From Planctomycetaceae bacterium (lineage in GTDB: Bacteria; Planctomycetota; Planctomycetia; Pirellulales; Pirellulaceae): a DNA stretch of 64,000 nt. This document shows, piece by piece, positions 56,973 to 64,000 of the stretch (its first letter is position 1; each line of letters begins with the position of its first letter). The translations under genes and the position numbers were made by a program. The notes below the pieces were generated by a model. It made no database searches and was not told the DNA's origin. It saw only the letters and a list, made by a program, of their open reading frames with translations. Where the stretch lies: assembly GCA_020638975.1 (NCBI GenBank), contig JACKHN010000018.1, forward strand, positions 62,001 to 126,000. The letters are read 5' to 3'.

Positions 56973-59900
56973 ATGAATGACCCGTCGATTAGGAATCCAG
57001 CCTATCAGCAACTTAATGATCAGCAACTTTCTGAGATCGACGAGCTTTGCGACCGTTTTGATCAGGAGTTGGTGAGAGGGCTCGGCCCACGCATGGAGAA
57101 GTTCCTGGCCGATGCTCCGATGGCTGCCCGCAATGGGCTGCTGGCAGAACTGCTGGTGATGGAATTGGAATACCGCGCGCAACAGCGGGATGAACCTCAG
57201 ATAGACGAGTACCACGAGCGATTTCCGGAGCAGGCACATGTCATTGCGGGTGCGTTTTCTCAGCACGCACAGGCCGGGCAGTTCCTGGAGACACCGGAGG
57301 CTGCAAGCCGTTCTGCAACTGAAAAAAAGTCGCTGTCGGAATCCGCGGACGATCTGGACCTGCAAGGCGAGCGTGCTTCCAGCGAAGCCGCGTTCCGTAG
57401 ATACCTGAAACCGGCGACACGCGATGGTTGGCTCGGTCGACTGGGGCATTACGAAATCGAAAAGATTCTCGGACGCGGAGCATTCGGAATCGTTGCCAAA
57501 GCGTTTGACAAAAAGTTGCACCGCGTGGTGGCAATCAAACTGATGGATCCCGAACTCGCCGCGACCTCGCCGCCGCGAAAACGGTTCCTGCGAGAAGCTC
57601 GTACGGCGGCCGCGGTGACGCATGAGAGCATCGTGGCGGTTCACGCGGTGGAAGAAGAGCCGATTCCGTATCTGGCCATGGAGTACATTGCTGGGCAGAC
57701 GTTAGAGCAACGAATGAACAACAAGGGGCCGCTCGACGTGGCGGATGTGCTGAGGATCGGTCAACAGGTCGCCGCGGGACTGGCCGCCGCGCATTCGGTA
57801 CACCTGATTCATCGTGACATCAAACCGTCGAATATCCTGTTGACCGATGGCGTTGTCGAGAAGGCAAAGATTTCCGATTTCGGTTTAGCCCGGGCGGTGG
57901 ACGATGCCAGCATGACGTCCAGCGGGCTAATCGCCGGCACGCCAATGTATATGGCTCCGGAACAGGCGCGAGGTGAAACGCTCGATCATCGCGCCGACCT
58001 GTTCAGCTTGGGAAGCGTCCTCTATCAAATGGTCGCCGGCCGCCCTCCGTTCCGCGCAGCCAACACGGTCGCCGTACTCAAGCGAGTTTGCGAGGACACG
58101 CCGCGGTCGCTTGACGACGTCATCCCAACAACACCCGACTGGCTGCAGTCGATCATCTTTCGCTTGCTGGAAAAAGATCGCCAGGACCGTTTTCAGTCGG
58201 CTCAGGAAGTTGCGGATCTGTTGGCACGTTGTCAGCGTGAACTGGAGCACGGCGGCAAAGTAATTTCGGTTGCGACCCCGCGCTCCGCCAAACCCAGCGG
58301 CAATACACGCAACAAGATGACAAAATCAGCATGGCCGAAGCGGCTGCTGATGGGAGTGCTGGTCGCCTTGGCGGTTCTCGTGCTCACGATCCTAGGTCCC
58401 AGACTGGCACGCTGGTTCGACACGCCAATCCCGACGTTGCCGCAGGCGGTAACTATCGGCGGGATGGATGGTGACTCGTCTGAAAAACCGCCGCTCAACG
58501 GTGATGCGGCGATCGTTTCCCCCGCTGTGGCTGAAGATGAAGCTGACGTAGCAATTCTATTCCTCGAAGGGAATCGGCGGCGTCATGATAGCCCACACCA
58601 CGGCGTGGAAGTCCACGTCGACATCAAAGATGGCGAGCAGATCATCCAGCATGCGAGAAGAATGGATTTCGATTTCTTGAAAAGGAACAACTTGGTTGAT
58701 CCATTTTTTGCCCGCGGGTGGTGGAAAAACTCGGACACCGAATGGAGCGACGTTCGTGCGATCCATTTTCAGTCGGGAATAGACAGTAAGGACGCCATTT
58801 GGGGTGTGAGCACGAATAGGGCAAATAGCGCCATCGGTTCGATCATCATTGCTACAGGTTCCGAAGACAAGCATCCGTTTTTCGAGGCGGAGAGTGTTAG
58901 GGTGGAACCTTACGGACAGGGTAAGCTGATCAAGGTTAGCACGAATGATCAAGAGGCTGAACTTGGCGTGGCTGATGGGTCTATTTATCTCTCGGACCGG
59001 GGATGGCTGGAGCTGTGCTGGATGGGGGAGAAAGAGAGTTTGATCAATTCTCATAAGACCTATTACTTGCCCTCTGGTACGACTTTGCACCATCTCGGCC
59101 TTCGCCCTGGGACTTCACACACTTGGGAAGATGATGTGTTCGGCACGGTGACCCTTCGGATTCAACCCGGCGCAGAAGCTGAAATCCCGAAGTTGCATCA
59201 GGCCGAGAATGCCGCAGCATCCGGTTCTCCTGACAAACGCACAACGACAACCTGGCACGGTTGGTCCATCGCCGCCCCGCCGCCAGCAATCGCCCCATTC
59301 AATGCCGATCGGGCGAAACAGCATCAGGAAGCCTGGGCGGACTACTTCGGTCTGCCGGTCGAATACTCCAACTCCATTGGCATGAAGTTCCGGCTGATCC
59401 CTCCGGGCGAGTTCCTGATGGGGGGCCCGCCCGAGGAGATCGAAGCGGCTCTGAAAGTGGTTTCAGCGCCGGCGGTGCGAGCGAACATTGAAAGCGAAGG
59501 TCCACAGCACCAAGTTGTTCTCACAAAGCCGACCTATCTCGGGGTGACTGAGGTGACGCAATCTCAGTACGAGCAGGTGATGGGAATCAACCCGTCCTGC
59601 TTCTCGGCGACGGGTCGAGGGAAAGACGCGGTCGCCAACTTGGAGACGGGCAATCATCCGGTGGAATCGGTGAGTTGGTACGACGCGGCCGATTTCTGCG
59701 TGAAACTGAGCCAGCAGGAGCAGCTTAAACCGTTCTATTCCCGTTCCGATGAGACGGTAACGTACCTGGAAGGGACCGGTTACCGACTGCCAACGGAGGC
59801 GGAATGGGAGTACGCCTGTCGGGCCGGAACCACAACGCCCTTCTGGAGCGGCGCGCAGGTCCCGAATCTGATTCAGGCCGGCAGGTTTCTCAGCAACTCC

Positions 59901-60353
59901 GGCGACCGCACGCATTCCGTTGGAGAGTTGAACGCCAATCCTTTCGGACTGTCCGACCTGCATGGCAACGCGTGGGAGTGGTGCCAGTACCGGTTTGGCG
60001 ACTATCCACGCGGCCCGGACACCGATCCCAGGGGTCCGCTGTCGGGTGAGGGGGTGCAACGCGGCGGCAGTTGGAAGGACCCCTCCCTCTACTGCCGTTC
60101 GGCGAGTCGCCTCAGGGTCTCGCCGGCCTCCCAGTTCAGCAACAACGGCTTTCGTGTGGCGTTGACGGTTGACGCCGTGAAAGGACTGCTGGGTAAGACA
60201 TCGGAGAATCAGCCGCCGCCCGCCATCGCACCATTCGATGAGAGTCAGGCCCAAGCCCATCAGCAGGTCTGGGAGAAGGATCTCGATTTGCCGGTCGAGT
60301 ACACCAACAGCATCGGCATGAAGTTTCGACCGATACCCCGGGTGATTTTTTAA
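56973..60353 (+). CDS. Ser/Thr protein kinase fused to a formylglycine-generating-enzyme-like (SUMF1) domain; 3' frameshift
   Basis: 1126 residues from ATG 56973. N-terminal 155 residues are helical; kinase domain about 158-420 has GRGAFGIVAKA, Lys189 (VAIKLMD), HRDIKPSN (280-287), DFG (302-304), APE (328-330). A transmembrane helix (LLMGVLVALAVLVLTIL, about 457-475) puts the rest outside: an unassigned stretch of about 300 residues, then SUMF1/FGE-sulfatase domain (about 797-1066: GMKFRLIPPGEFLMGG, GVTEVTQSQYEQVMG, YRLPTEAEWEYACRAGT, RGGSWKDPS, NNGFRVAL). A second copy begins (NSIGMKFRPIP) but the frame runs to a stop (RVIF). Adding one base in the C run 60336-60339 would read PGDFLIGS, so one base has been lost. 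The active-site cysteines of true FGE are not evident. Linked with the ECF gene 202 bp upstream. Confidence 0.92.
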   Translation: MNDPSIRNPAYQQLNDQQLSEIDELCDRFDQELVRGLGPRMEKFLADAPMAARNGLLAELLVMELEYRAQQRDEPQIDEYHERFPEQAHVIAGAFSQHAQAGQFLETPEAASRSATEKKSLSESADDLDLQGERASSEAAFRRYLKPATRDGWLGRLGHYEIEKILGRGAFGIVAKAFDKKLHRVVAIKLMDPELAATSPPRKRFLREARTAAAVTHESIVAVHAVEEEPIPYLAMEYIAGQTLEQRMNNKGPLDVADVLRIGQQVAAGLAAAHSVHLIHRDIKPSNILLTDGVVEKAKISDFGLARAVDDASMTSSGLIAGTPMYMAPEQARGETLDHRADLFSLGSVLYQMVAGRPPFRAANTVAVLKRVCEDTPRSLDDVIPTTPDWLQSIIFRLLEKDRQDRFQSAQEVADLLARCQRELEHGGKVISVATPRSAKPSGNTRNKMTKSAWPKRLLMGVLVALAVLVLTILGPRLARWFDTPIPTLPQAVTIGGMDGDSSEKPPLNGDAAIVSPAVAEDEADVAILFLEGNRRRHDSPHHGVEVHVDIKDGEQIIQHARRMDFDFLKRNNLVDPFFARGWWKNSDTEWSDVRAIHFQSGIDSKDAIWGVSTNRANSAIGSIIIATGSEDKHPFFEAESVRVEPYGQGKLIKVSTNDQEAELGVADGSIYLSDRGWLELCWMGEKESLINSHKTYYLPSGTTLHHLGLRPGTSHTWEDDVFGTVTLRIQPGAEAEIPKLHQAENAAASGSPDKRTTTTWHGWSIAAPPPAIAPFNADRAKQHQEAWADYFGLPVEYSNSIGMKFRLIPPGEFLMGGPPEEIEAALKVVSAPAVRANIESEGPQHQVVLTKPTYLGVTEVTQSQYEQVMGINPSCFSATGRGKDAVANLETGNHPVESVSWYDAADFCVKLSQQEQLKPFYSRSDETVTYLEGTGYRLPTEAEWEYACRAGTTTPFWSGAQVPNLIQAGRFLSNSGDRTHSVGELNANPFGLSDLHGNAWEWCQYRFGDYPRGPDTDPRGPLSGEGVQRGGSWKDPSLYCRSASRLRVSPASQFSNNGFRVALTVDAVKGLLGKTSENQPPPAIAPFDESQAQAHQQVWEKDLDLPVEYTNSIGMKFRPIPRVIF

Positions 60354-60440
60354 TCGGAAGCACCGCGCAGTACAATAACCACGCACCACGTTCGAATCTC
60401 GTTTTTTCAGGTCAGAACGGCGACACAGTTAGCATTAAGC
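60354..60440 (+). pseudogene. Out-of-frame end of the kinase-SUMF1 gene
   Basis: In the frame restored by one base at 60336-60339, the second SUMF1 domain would continue GDFLIGSTAQYNNHAPRSNL and reach a stop inside the terminal repeat of the insertion element. After GS similarity to the first SUMF1 copy is lost. The rest of the second domain is absent. Confidence 0.55.
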
Positions 60441-61777
60441 ACTAACCGATCAATTACTGTCGGCTGTGAGGGATCGCTCGGTAGTTCCATTTTGGCAATA
60501 GGTCATCATACACGATTTTCAGGTTCCGTTTGATTTCATCGGTGGCGTCTCGACCGGTTTCGTAGATGTGGCGAATCACGTTGACGGTTGTTTTCAAGCC
60601 GGTGCTGGTGGTTGCTTTGCGCATGAGTTCGACAACCGTTTCCAGGGTGTCGAACAACAGACCGGTGCAAGCGCGGCCGATGTGCGGAAACAAGCGACGC
60701 TCGATGGGATTGTATTTCGAGCAGTAGCTGGGGTAGTGGGCAACACGGATTTCCACGCCGATCTGATCCGCCACCGTCTGCAGATCGTGTTTGAAAATGT
60801 ACTTGTGCGCGGAATTGCTGCCACCACCATCGCAGAGCAGCAGGATCGAATCGGCGTCGCCATAGCACTGCTGGCCGATGCGGTTCCAATACCACAGCAA
60901 ACTGTCGCAAGCGAACTGGCTTGTATCGCGAGACAATCCAAGGTTGATGTGCCCACGGTTTCGGACAGGATCGTAGATGCCGTGAGGAATGATCACGCCG
61001 TCAGCCCAACTGGGAAAGTCGTGATCGAATGCTTGGAACGGTTGATTGCAGCGAACTCGGCCAGCACGGTAAAGCTGGCCCAAATGTTCTTTGGCCTTGG
61101 TGTCCACGGAAAAGTACGGGTTGCCCAGAATTTCGTATTCGTCGATCAACGTTGCAATTCGCTCAAACTGGGCATTGCGGTCGGGATGAGAACCGCCAGC
61201 CAAGTCTTTGCGTATCTTCCGCAATCGCAAGCCTTCATCTTCCATCCACTGGCGAATGGTATCGTCACATACGGGAGTTCCCAACGCGTCCAGTTTCTTC
61301 GAGAGGATGGTGGGAGAGAGGTCGGTGAAGACAATGGTTTCGTCGTCGGGGTCGCCCGCTGTCCGCGTGTCGAGCAACGCGTTCAGATTCTGCTCGGCTG
61401 GCGAGTCTGCAGCGATCTTTTTTTCCGACCGGCCCCCGGTCGCCGGACACGTCCCTCGGCAGGATCGTTCGGCAAATCGTCAAGTTCAGCGATGCCACGT
61501 TCAATGGTACGCGTCGAGCAACGCAATAATTGAGCGACATATTTGATGCCACCGTGGCCCAGTTGCGTGGCTTCGATCGCCGCGAATCGTCGCTGGTCCT
61601 TCTCGGAAAGCGTGGCATAAAACCCACGCAACTTTTGTTCTGTCTCCTGATCCAACCGTCGGATAAAATCGATTGCCATCCTTGGCCTCCTGTAGAAAAC
61701 TGCTGATAACTGCCCCAACAGCAATCTTCTACACGATCTCTCTCCCCAAACAACGCGACAGTAATTCATCGGTCAGT
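60441..61777 (-). mobile_element. ISAzo13-like insertion sequence, 1337 bp
   Basis: Terminal inverted repeats of 22 bp at 60441-60462 and 61756-61777 match at 20 positions (core AATTACTGTCG). They enclose one transposase gene in two overlapping frames. No target-site duplication is visible in the flanks (left ...ATTAAGC, right ACTATACG...). On the left is the broken end of a kinase-SUMF1 gene (plus) and on the right the broken end of a PSCyt1 gene (minus). Confidence 0.85.
60454..61679 (-). CDS. ISAzo13-family transposase in two frames, possible -1 frameshift
   Basis: ATG 61679 has AGGAGG 6 bases upstream. The first frame (MAIDFIRRLDQETEQKLRGF, helix-turn-helix QLLRCSTRTIERGIAEL) ends at 61383 with GRKKRSLQTRQPSRI. 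The second frame, one base back, gives GRKKKIAADSPAEQNLNALL, then LDTRTAGDPDDETIVF, YFSVDTKAKEHLG (first catalytic Asp), ILLLCDGGGSNS (second Asp), YCSKYNPIERRLFPHI (Glu) and ends at 60454 in the terminal repeat. This DDE domain is the Rhodopirellula-type transposase. The switch point has seven A on the coding strand (61418-61424), so ribosomal slippage could fuse the frames; a simple inactivating indel is the alternative. Confidence 0.85.
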
Positions 61778-62694
61778 ACTATACGATCTTCGAACTCAAT
61801 CGTCGTCCACTCGTTGGGCGGCACATCAAAGTACCCGACCAAATACTTCTCGCGCCGTCCAACAATCGTGTCGCCGCCATAGATTCGCAACGTAACCGGT
61901 TCGTCGCTCTGGATGGCTCGAACTCGTAACGTCCCGCGATACGTACCTGCCGGTGCGCGCAGTCTCGAAAAATTGACCAGGTTCGTCGGACAGTATCCCG
62001 ATTGGAAGATCACAAGCCCGTCGTCCGTCTTACGGAACATCTTGCCAATGTGGTTATCGAGTTGTGGCTTGCCGTCGTGAGTTTTCTGGTCCAAGAGGTT
62101 GGTGTGGTGTTCGATACGCTTAGGTTGTTTGGCGGGCCCGAAGACAGCATCCAGCGTTGCATCAGCGGCACGCAGGTACGCTTGCATCGCTTCGGGCGAA
62201 ACCGCGAGTCCTTCACCGACATTGTCGAAACCGGCGGTTGGTGTGTCTTCGGGAAGTAGTTCTTTCACCTGAACGTAGACGTCGAACAGATCGCGGACCG
62301 TGTTCTCATACTCAACGCGATTCAGCCGTCTCAGGACGACATCGTCCCGCGAGCGATCTGCGTGCGAAATCGCAGCGGCAATTTGCGTCACGACTTTCGA
62401 TTTCGCATCGGGATGCGGTTGGGACGCAGTTTGTGGCGGCATCTCGCCCCGATCGATCCTGTCGTGGATCAATGTCCAGGCACGCGAAGCTTCGTCGTCT
62501 GCCAAGTTGCTGCTGAGTTTCGTTAGATCCAGTCCCGCTTCGGCGTCACTCCCTTCGTGGCAGTCGAGGCAATGTGACTGGAGGAATGGCCCAATGGCAG
62601 ACCGCCACGCATGCACCTCGGCGCAAGCGACTCGCGTCAGGTTGCCGAGACAGAGAGCCAGGATAGTAATCGTTTGGATGATTCGAGTTCGCAT
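61729..62694 (-). CDS. PSCyt1/DUF1587-type cytochrome-like protein, 3' end truncated by the insertion element
   Basis: 321 residues from ATG 62694, which begins the signal peptide (MRTRIIQTITILALCLGNLT, ending ACAEVHAW). The PSCyt1 haem motif is C42-L-D-C45-H46 (HCLDCHEG), then DRGEMPPQTASQPHPDAK. A DUF1587-like segment follows (VVLRRLNRVEYENTVRDLF, LPEDTPTAGFDNVGEGLAVS) and a beta domain (TYRGTLRVRAIQSDEPVTLR). Family members are normally 700-900 residues with DUF1592/1588/1585 parts; here native sequence stops at 61778 and the last 15 or so codons (TDELLSRCLGREIV) come from the inserted element. Likely not functional as such. In planctomycetes these proteins occur with sulfatases and DUF1501 proteins in polysaccharide loci. 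Confidence 0.85.
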   Translation of the reverse strand: MRTRIIQTITILALCLGNLTRVACAEVHAWRSAIGPFLQSHCLDCHEGSDAEAGLDLTKLSSNLADDEASRAWTLIHDRIDRGEMPPQTASQPHPDAKSKVVTQIAAAISHADRSRDDVVLRRLNRVEYENTVRDLFDVYVQVKELLPEDTPTAGFDNVGEGLAVSPEAMQAYLRAADATLDAVFGPAKQPKRIEHHTNLLDQKTHDGKPQLDNHIGKMFRKTDDGLVIFQSGYCPTNLVNFSRLRAPAGTYRGTLRVRAIQSDEPVTLRIYGGDTIVGRREKYLVGYFDVPPNEWTTIEFEDRIVLTDELLSRCLGREIV

Positions 62695-62717
62695 CGCCCT
62701 AGTCCAGCGCGTCATAC

Positions 62718-62791
62718 GGGGTCGGGAGTCTTTTTCGGCCAAGCGACAAGCCATAATCATAGCGGTTCTGCCGAAAAAGACTCCCGACCCC
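62718..62791. repeat. Perfect 22-bp inverted repeat (hairpin element)
   Basis: The arm at 62718-62739 (begins GGGGTCGGGAGTC, ends TTTTTCGGC) is exactly complementary to 62770-62791, with 30 bases between. It fills the gap between the PSCyt1 gene and the hydrolase gene. The arms also read as hairpins with T-runs inside, unlike a normal terminator. It resembles a short MITE or REP-type element; similar GGGGTCGGGAGTC motifs are, from memory, common in Pirellula-type genomes. Confidence 0.75.
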
Positions 62792-62823
62792 TGTGCCGCC
62801 AGCAGGTATTGTTGCCTCGCAAT

Positions 62824-64000
62824 TTACTCGTATTTCACTTTGCCTTCGCCGATCAAGCGAACCAAGTCCGGGAGGTCGTAGTCCTCGAGGGCTCCATGCA
62901 CGGCGCTGTCAATCTGTCCAGCGGGCACCGTTTGCTTGACGACCGACGACCAATCTCGGGGCGTGTCTCGCAGGGTGACTGATGCAAACAGCTCGGGGCG
63001 AAGTGCCGCAGCGTGTAATGCGACGATTCCAGCTTGCCCGACTCCGACGAGATGAACGCGGCGTGGTTTGTCTTCGGGCTGCTGGTAGTAGGCGACGAAG
63101 TGCCCGCTGGCCAAGGCATCTTCGACTCGCAAGCCGAGCAGCGGCTTGCCAAGTAGATACGCCAAGTAGTAGGTCTTCCAGTCGGTCAGCAGTTCGTCGC
63201 GCGTGCCATGGGCCGTTTCCCCCTGTCCGCTTAGGTCAACCGTGACAACGGCGTATCCGTCGTCAAGCAAGTTCTCAATCGGACCGTCTGGTTGCGAGTC
63301 GCCGAGCTTGCCGGTGTCATGGAGATAGAGATAGGCATCGTCCTGCGGCGACACGGGATGAAAAGTGAGGCCAGGAATAGGAACGCCTGAATCCGTTCGC
63401 AGAACGAGTCGATCGATGTGGTAAGCTTCGCGCTGCACGCGACCTTTGTCTTCGAACTTTGGCAACGGCAACTCGTCAAGCGGGCGAATTCCGAGTCGTT
63501 GTCGAACTCGCTCCGTCATCGCGGCTGGAGATTCGGTCTCCCCGAGCTTGGATCGCTGCGTTGCGAGTTGGGTTGCCCGTTCAGCATTCAAGTCGAAGAC
63601 TGACTTTTCATCCGGAAGGGTCAAGACCTGTCCCGACGGCGTGCAAAGAAGCTCTTCCGGAGGTCGAGTCGTTAGTTCGGCGACCGGCACCGGCGCATCG
63701 CGGCCAACCAACCAACGCTGCATCCAGTGAGCGATCGTGGCCAGCCCTTGTGGTGTGACGCCGTGCGGGCCGTCCATTTCAATCAGGTCGACTCGTTCAG
63801 GATATCCAAGTTTGCCGTAGATGCGTTTGGCTTGTCGATAGTTTTGCCAGGCTCCTTCGATGTCAAAGTAGTCACCCGTCGTTGCACAGATTAGCGTTGG
63901 CTTTGGACCTCGCATCAAAATGTAATCCGGTTGGTCGATACCAAATGTGATTTGTCCAAACACGTTCTGCTCGGCATCTTGCGGTCCGATTTTCTCAATC
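62824..64000 (-). CDS. Acetylxylan-esterase-like alpha/beta hydrolase (5' end outside window)
   Basis: The frame is open at the right edge (IEKIGPQDAEQNVFGQITFG), so the start lies beyond 64000; a GTG at 63963 is probably just Val. At least 391 residues are seen. GPKPTLICATTGDYFDIEGA and IEMDGPHGVTPQGLATIAHW show the end of one hydrolase domain with a Asp/His pair; the following part has HDTGKLGDSQPDG, AVVTVDLSGQGETAHG, VHLVGVGQAGIVALHAAALR, where the usual GxSxG elbow reads GVGQAG, lacking the Ser. So the second half seems a degenerate alpha/beta hydrolase domain and the catalytic one is the N-terminal part mostly outside the window. Likely exported carbohydrate esterase family of planctomycetes. 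Confidence 0.75.
   Translation of the reverse strand, partial: IEKIGPQDAEQNVFGQITFGIDQPDYILMRGPKPTLICATTGDYFDIEGAWQNYRQAKRIYGKLGYPERVDLIEMDGPHGVTPQGLATIAHWMQRWLVGRDAPVPVAELTTRPPEELLCTPSGQVLTLPDEKSVFDLNAERATQLATQRSKLGETESPAAMTERVRQRLGIRPLDELPLPKFEDKGRVQREAYHIDRLVLRTDSGVPIPGLTFHPVSPQDDAYLYLHDTGKLGDSQPDGPIENLLDDGYAVVTVDLSGQGETAHGTRDELLTDWKTYYLAYLLGKPLLGLRVEDALASGHFVAYYQQPEDKPRRVHLVGVGQAGIVALHAAALRPELFASVTLRDTPRDWSSVVKQTVPAGQIDSAVHGALEDYDLPDLVRLIGEGKVKYE

Noticed and set aside
60380..60405. TTCGAATC resembling a tRNA T-loop near the IS
   Set aside because: The flanking bases do not form a T-stem and no acceptor or anticodon arm can be built around it.
63961..63963. GTG as the start of the right-edge hydrolase
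   Set aside because: The frame continues upstream to the end of the window with plausible protein sequence, so the gene is cut by the window.
1..64000. CRISPR array, rRNA or tRNA genes
   Set aside because: No regularly spaced direct repeats with unique spacers and no rRNA or tRNA structure were found by eye; repeats present are inside coding sequence or are single hairpins.

Overview
The window looks like a chromosomal segment of a planctomycete, most likely Pirellulales. The reasons are content rather than any marker gene: giant secreted-type proteins ending in dockerin repeats, an N-terminal LEPR-XLL-like motif, formylglycine sulfatases, a planctomycete cytochrome-type (PSCyt1/DUF1587) protein, an ECF sigma factor next to a Ser/Thr kinase fused to a formylglycine-generating-enzyme-like domain, an ISAzo13-type (Rhodopirellula) transposase, and many short hairpin repeats between genes.

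Layout. 1-6648: 3' part of a giant cadherin-like tandem-repeat protein with a C-terminal dockerin. 6837-7532: small zinc-ribbon membrane protein. 7629-8225 (minus): secreted peroxiredoxin whose peroxidatic Cys codon is an in-frame UGA, followed by a SECIS-like hairpin; this is the best candidate for unusual biology here. 8327-16958 (minus): housekeeping block of yebC, a divergent HhH-GPD-like protein with a histone-H1-like tail, rbfA, infB, nusA, an orphan MsmK/UgpC-type ABC ATPase and a HisA-like protein. 17024-20333 (minus): two tandem membrane-anchored prenyltransferase/terpene-cyclase-fold paralogues. 20797-23192 (plus): rpmG (L33), recJ and a small conserved-looking protein. 23463-26321: a sulfatase fused to a PhoD-type phosphatase, then a truncated second sulfatase and a decayed IS5-type transposase (to about 27650).

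28175-55651: one uninterrupted 9158-codon gene, 27.5 kb, for a modular giant exoprotein: LEPR-like N-terminus, autotransporter-like repeats, CSPG/cadherin-like repeats, a cassette of about 83 residues in two separate arrays, a very long Ala/Gly/Val-rich beta-helix-like region, a discoidin-like segment, a Gly-rich segment, a beta-propeller, Ca-binding-like repeats, PKD-like domains and a dockerin. It and the first gene end in similar acidic tails after the dockerin.

56165-64000: ECF sigma factor and kinase-SUMF1 gene (plus), the latter frameshifted at the start of a second SUMF1 domain; a 1.34-kb ISAzo13-like element with 22-bp terminal inverted repeats; a PSCyt1/DUF1587 gene cut short by that element; a 22-bp perfect inverted repeat; and an alpha/beta hydrolase running off the right edge. 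Domain assignments come from reading motifs by eye; no database search was run.
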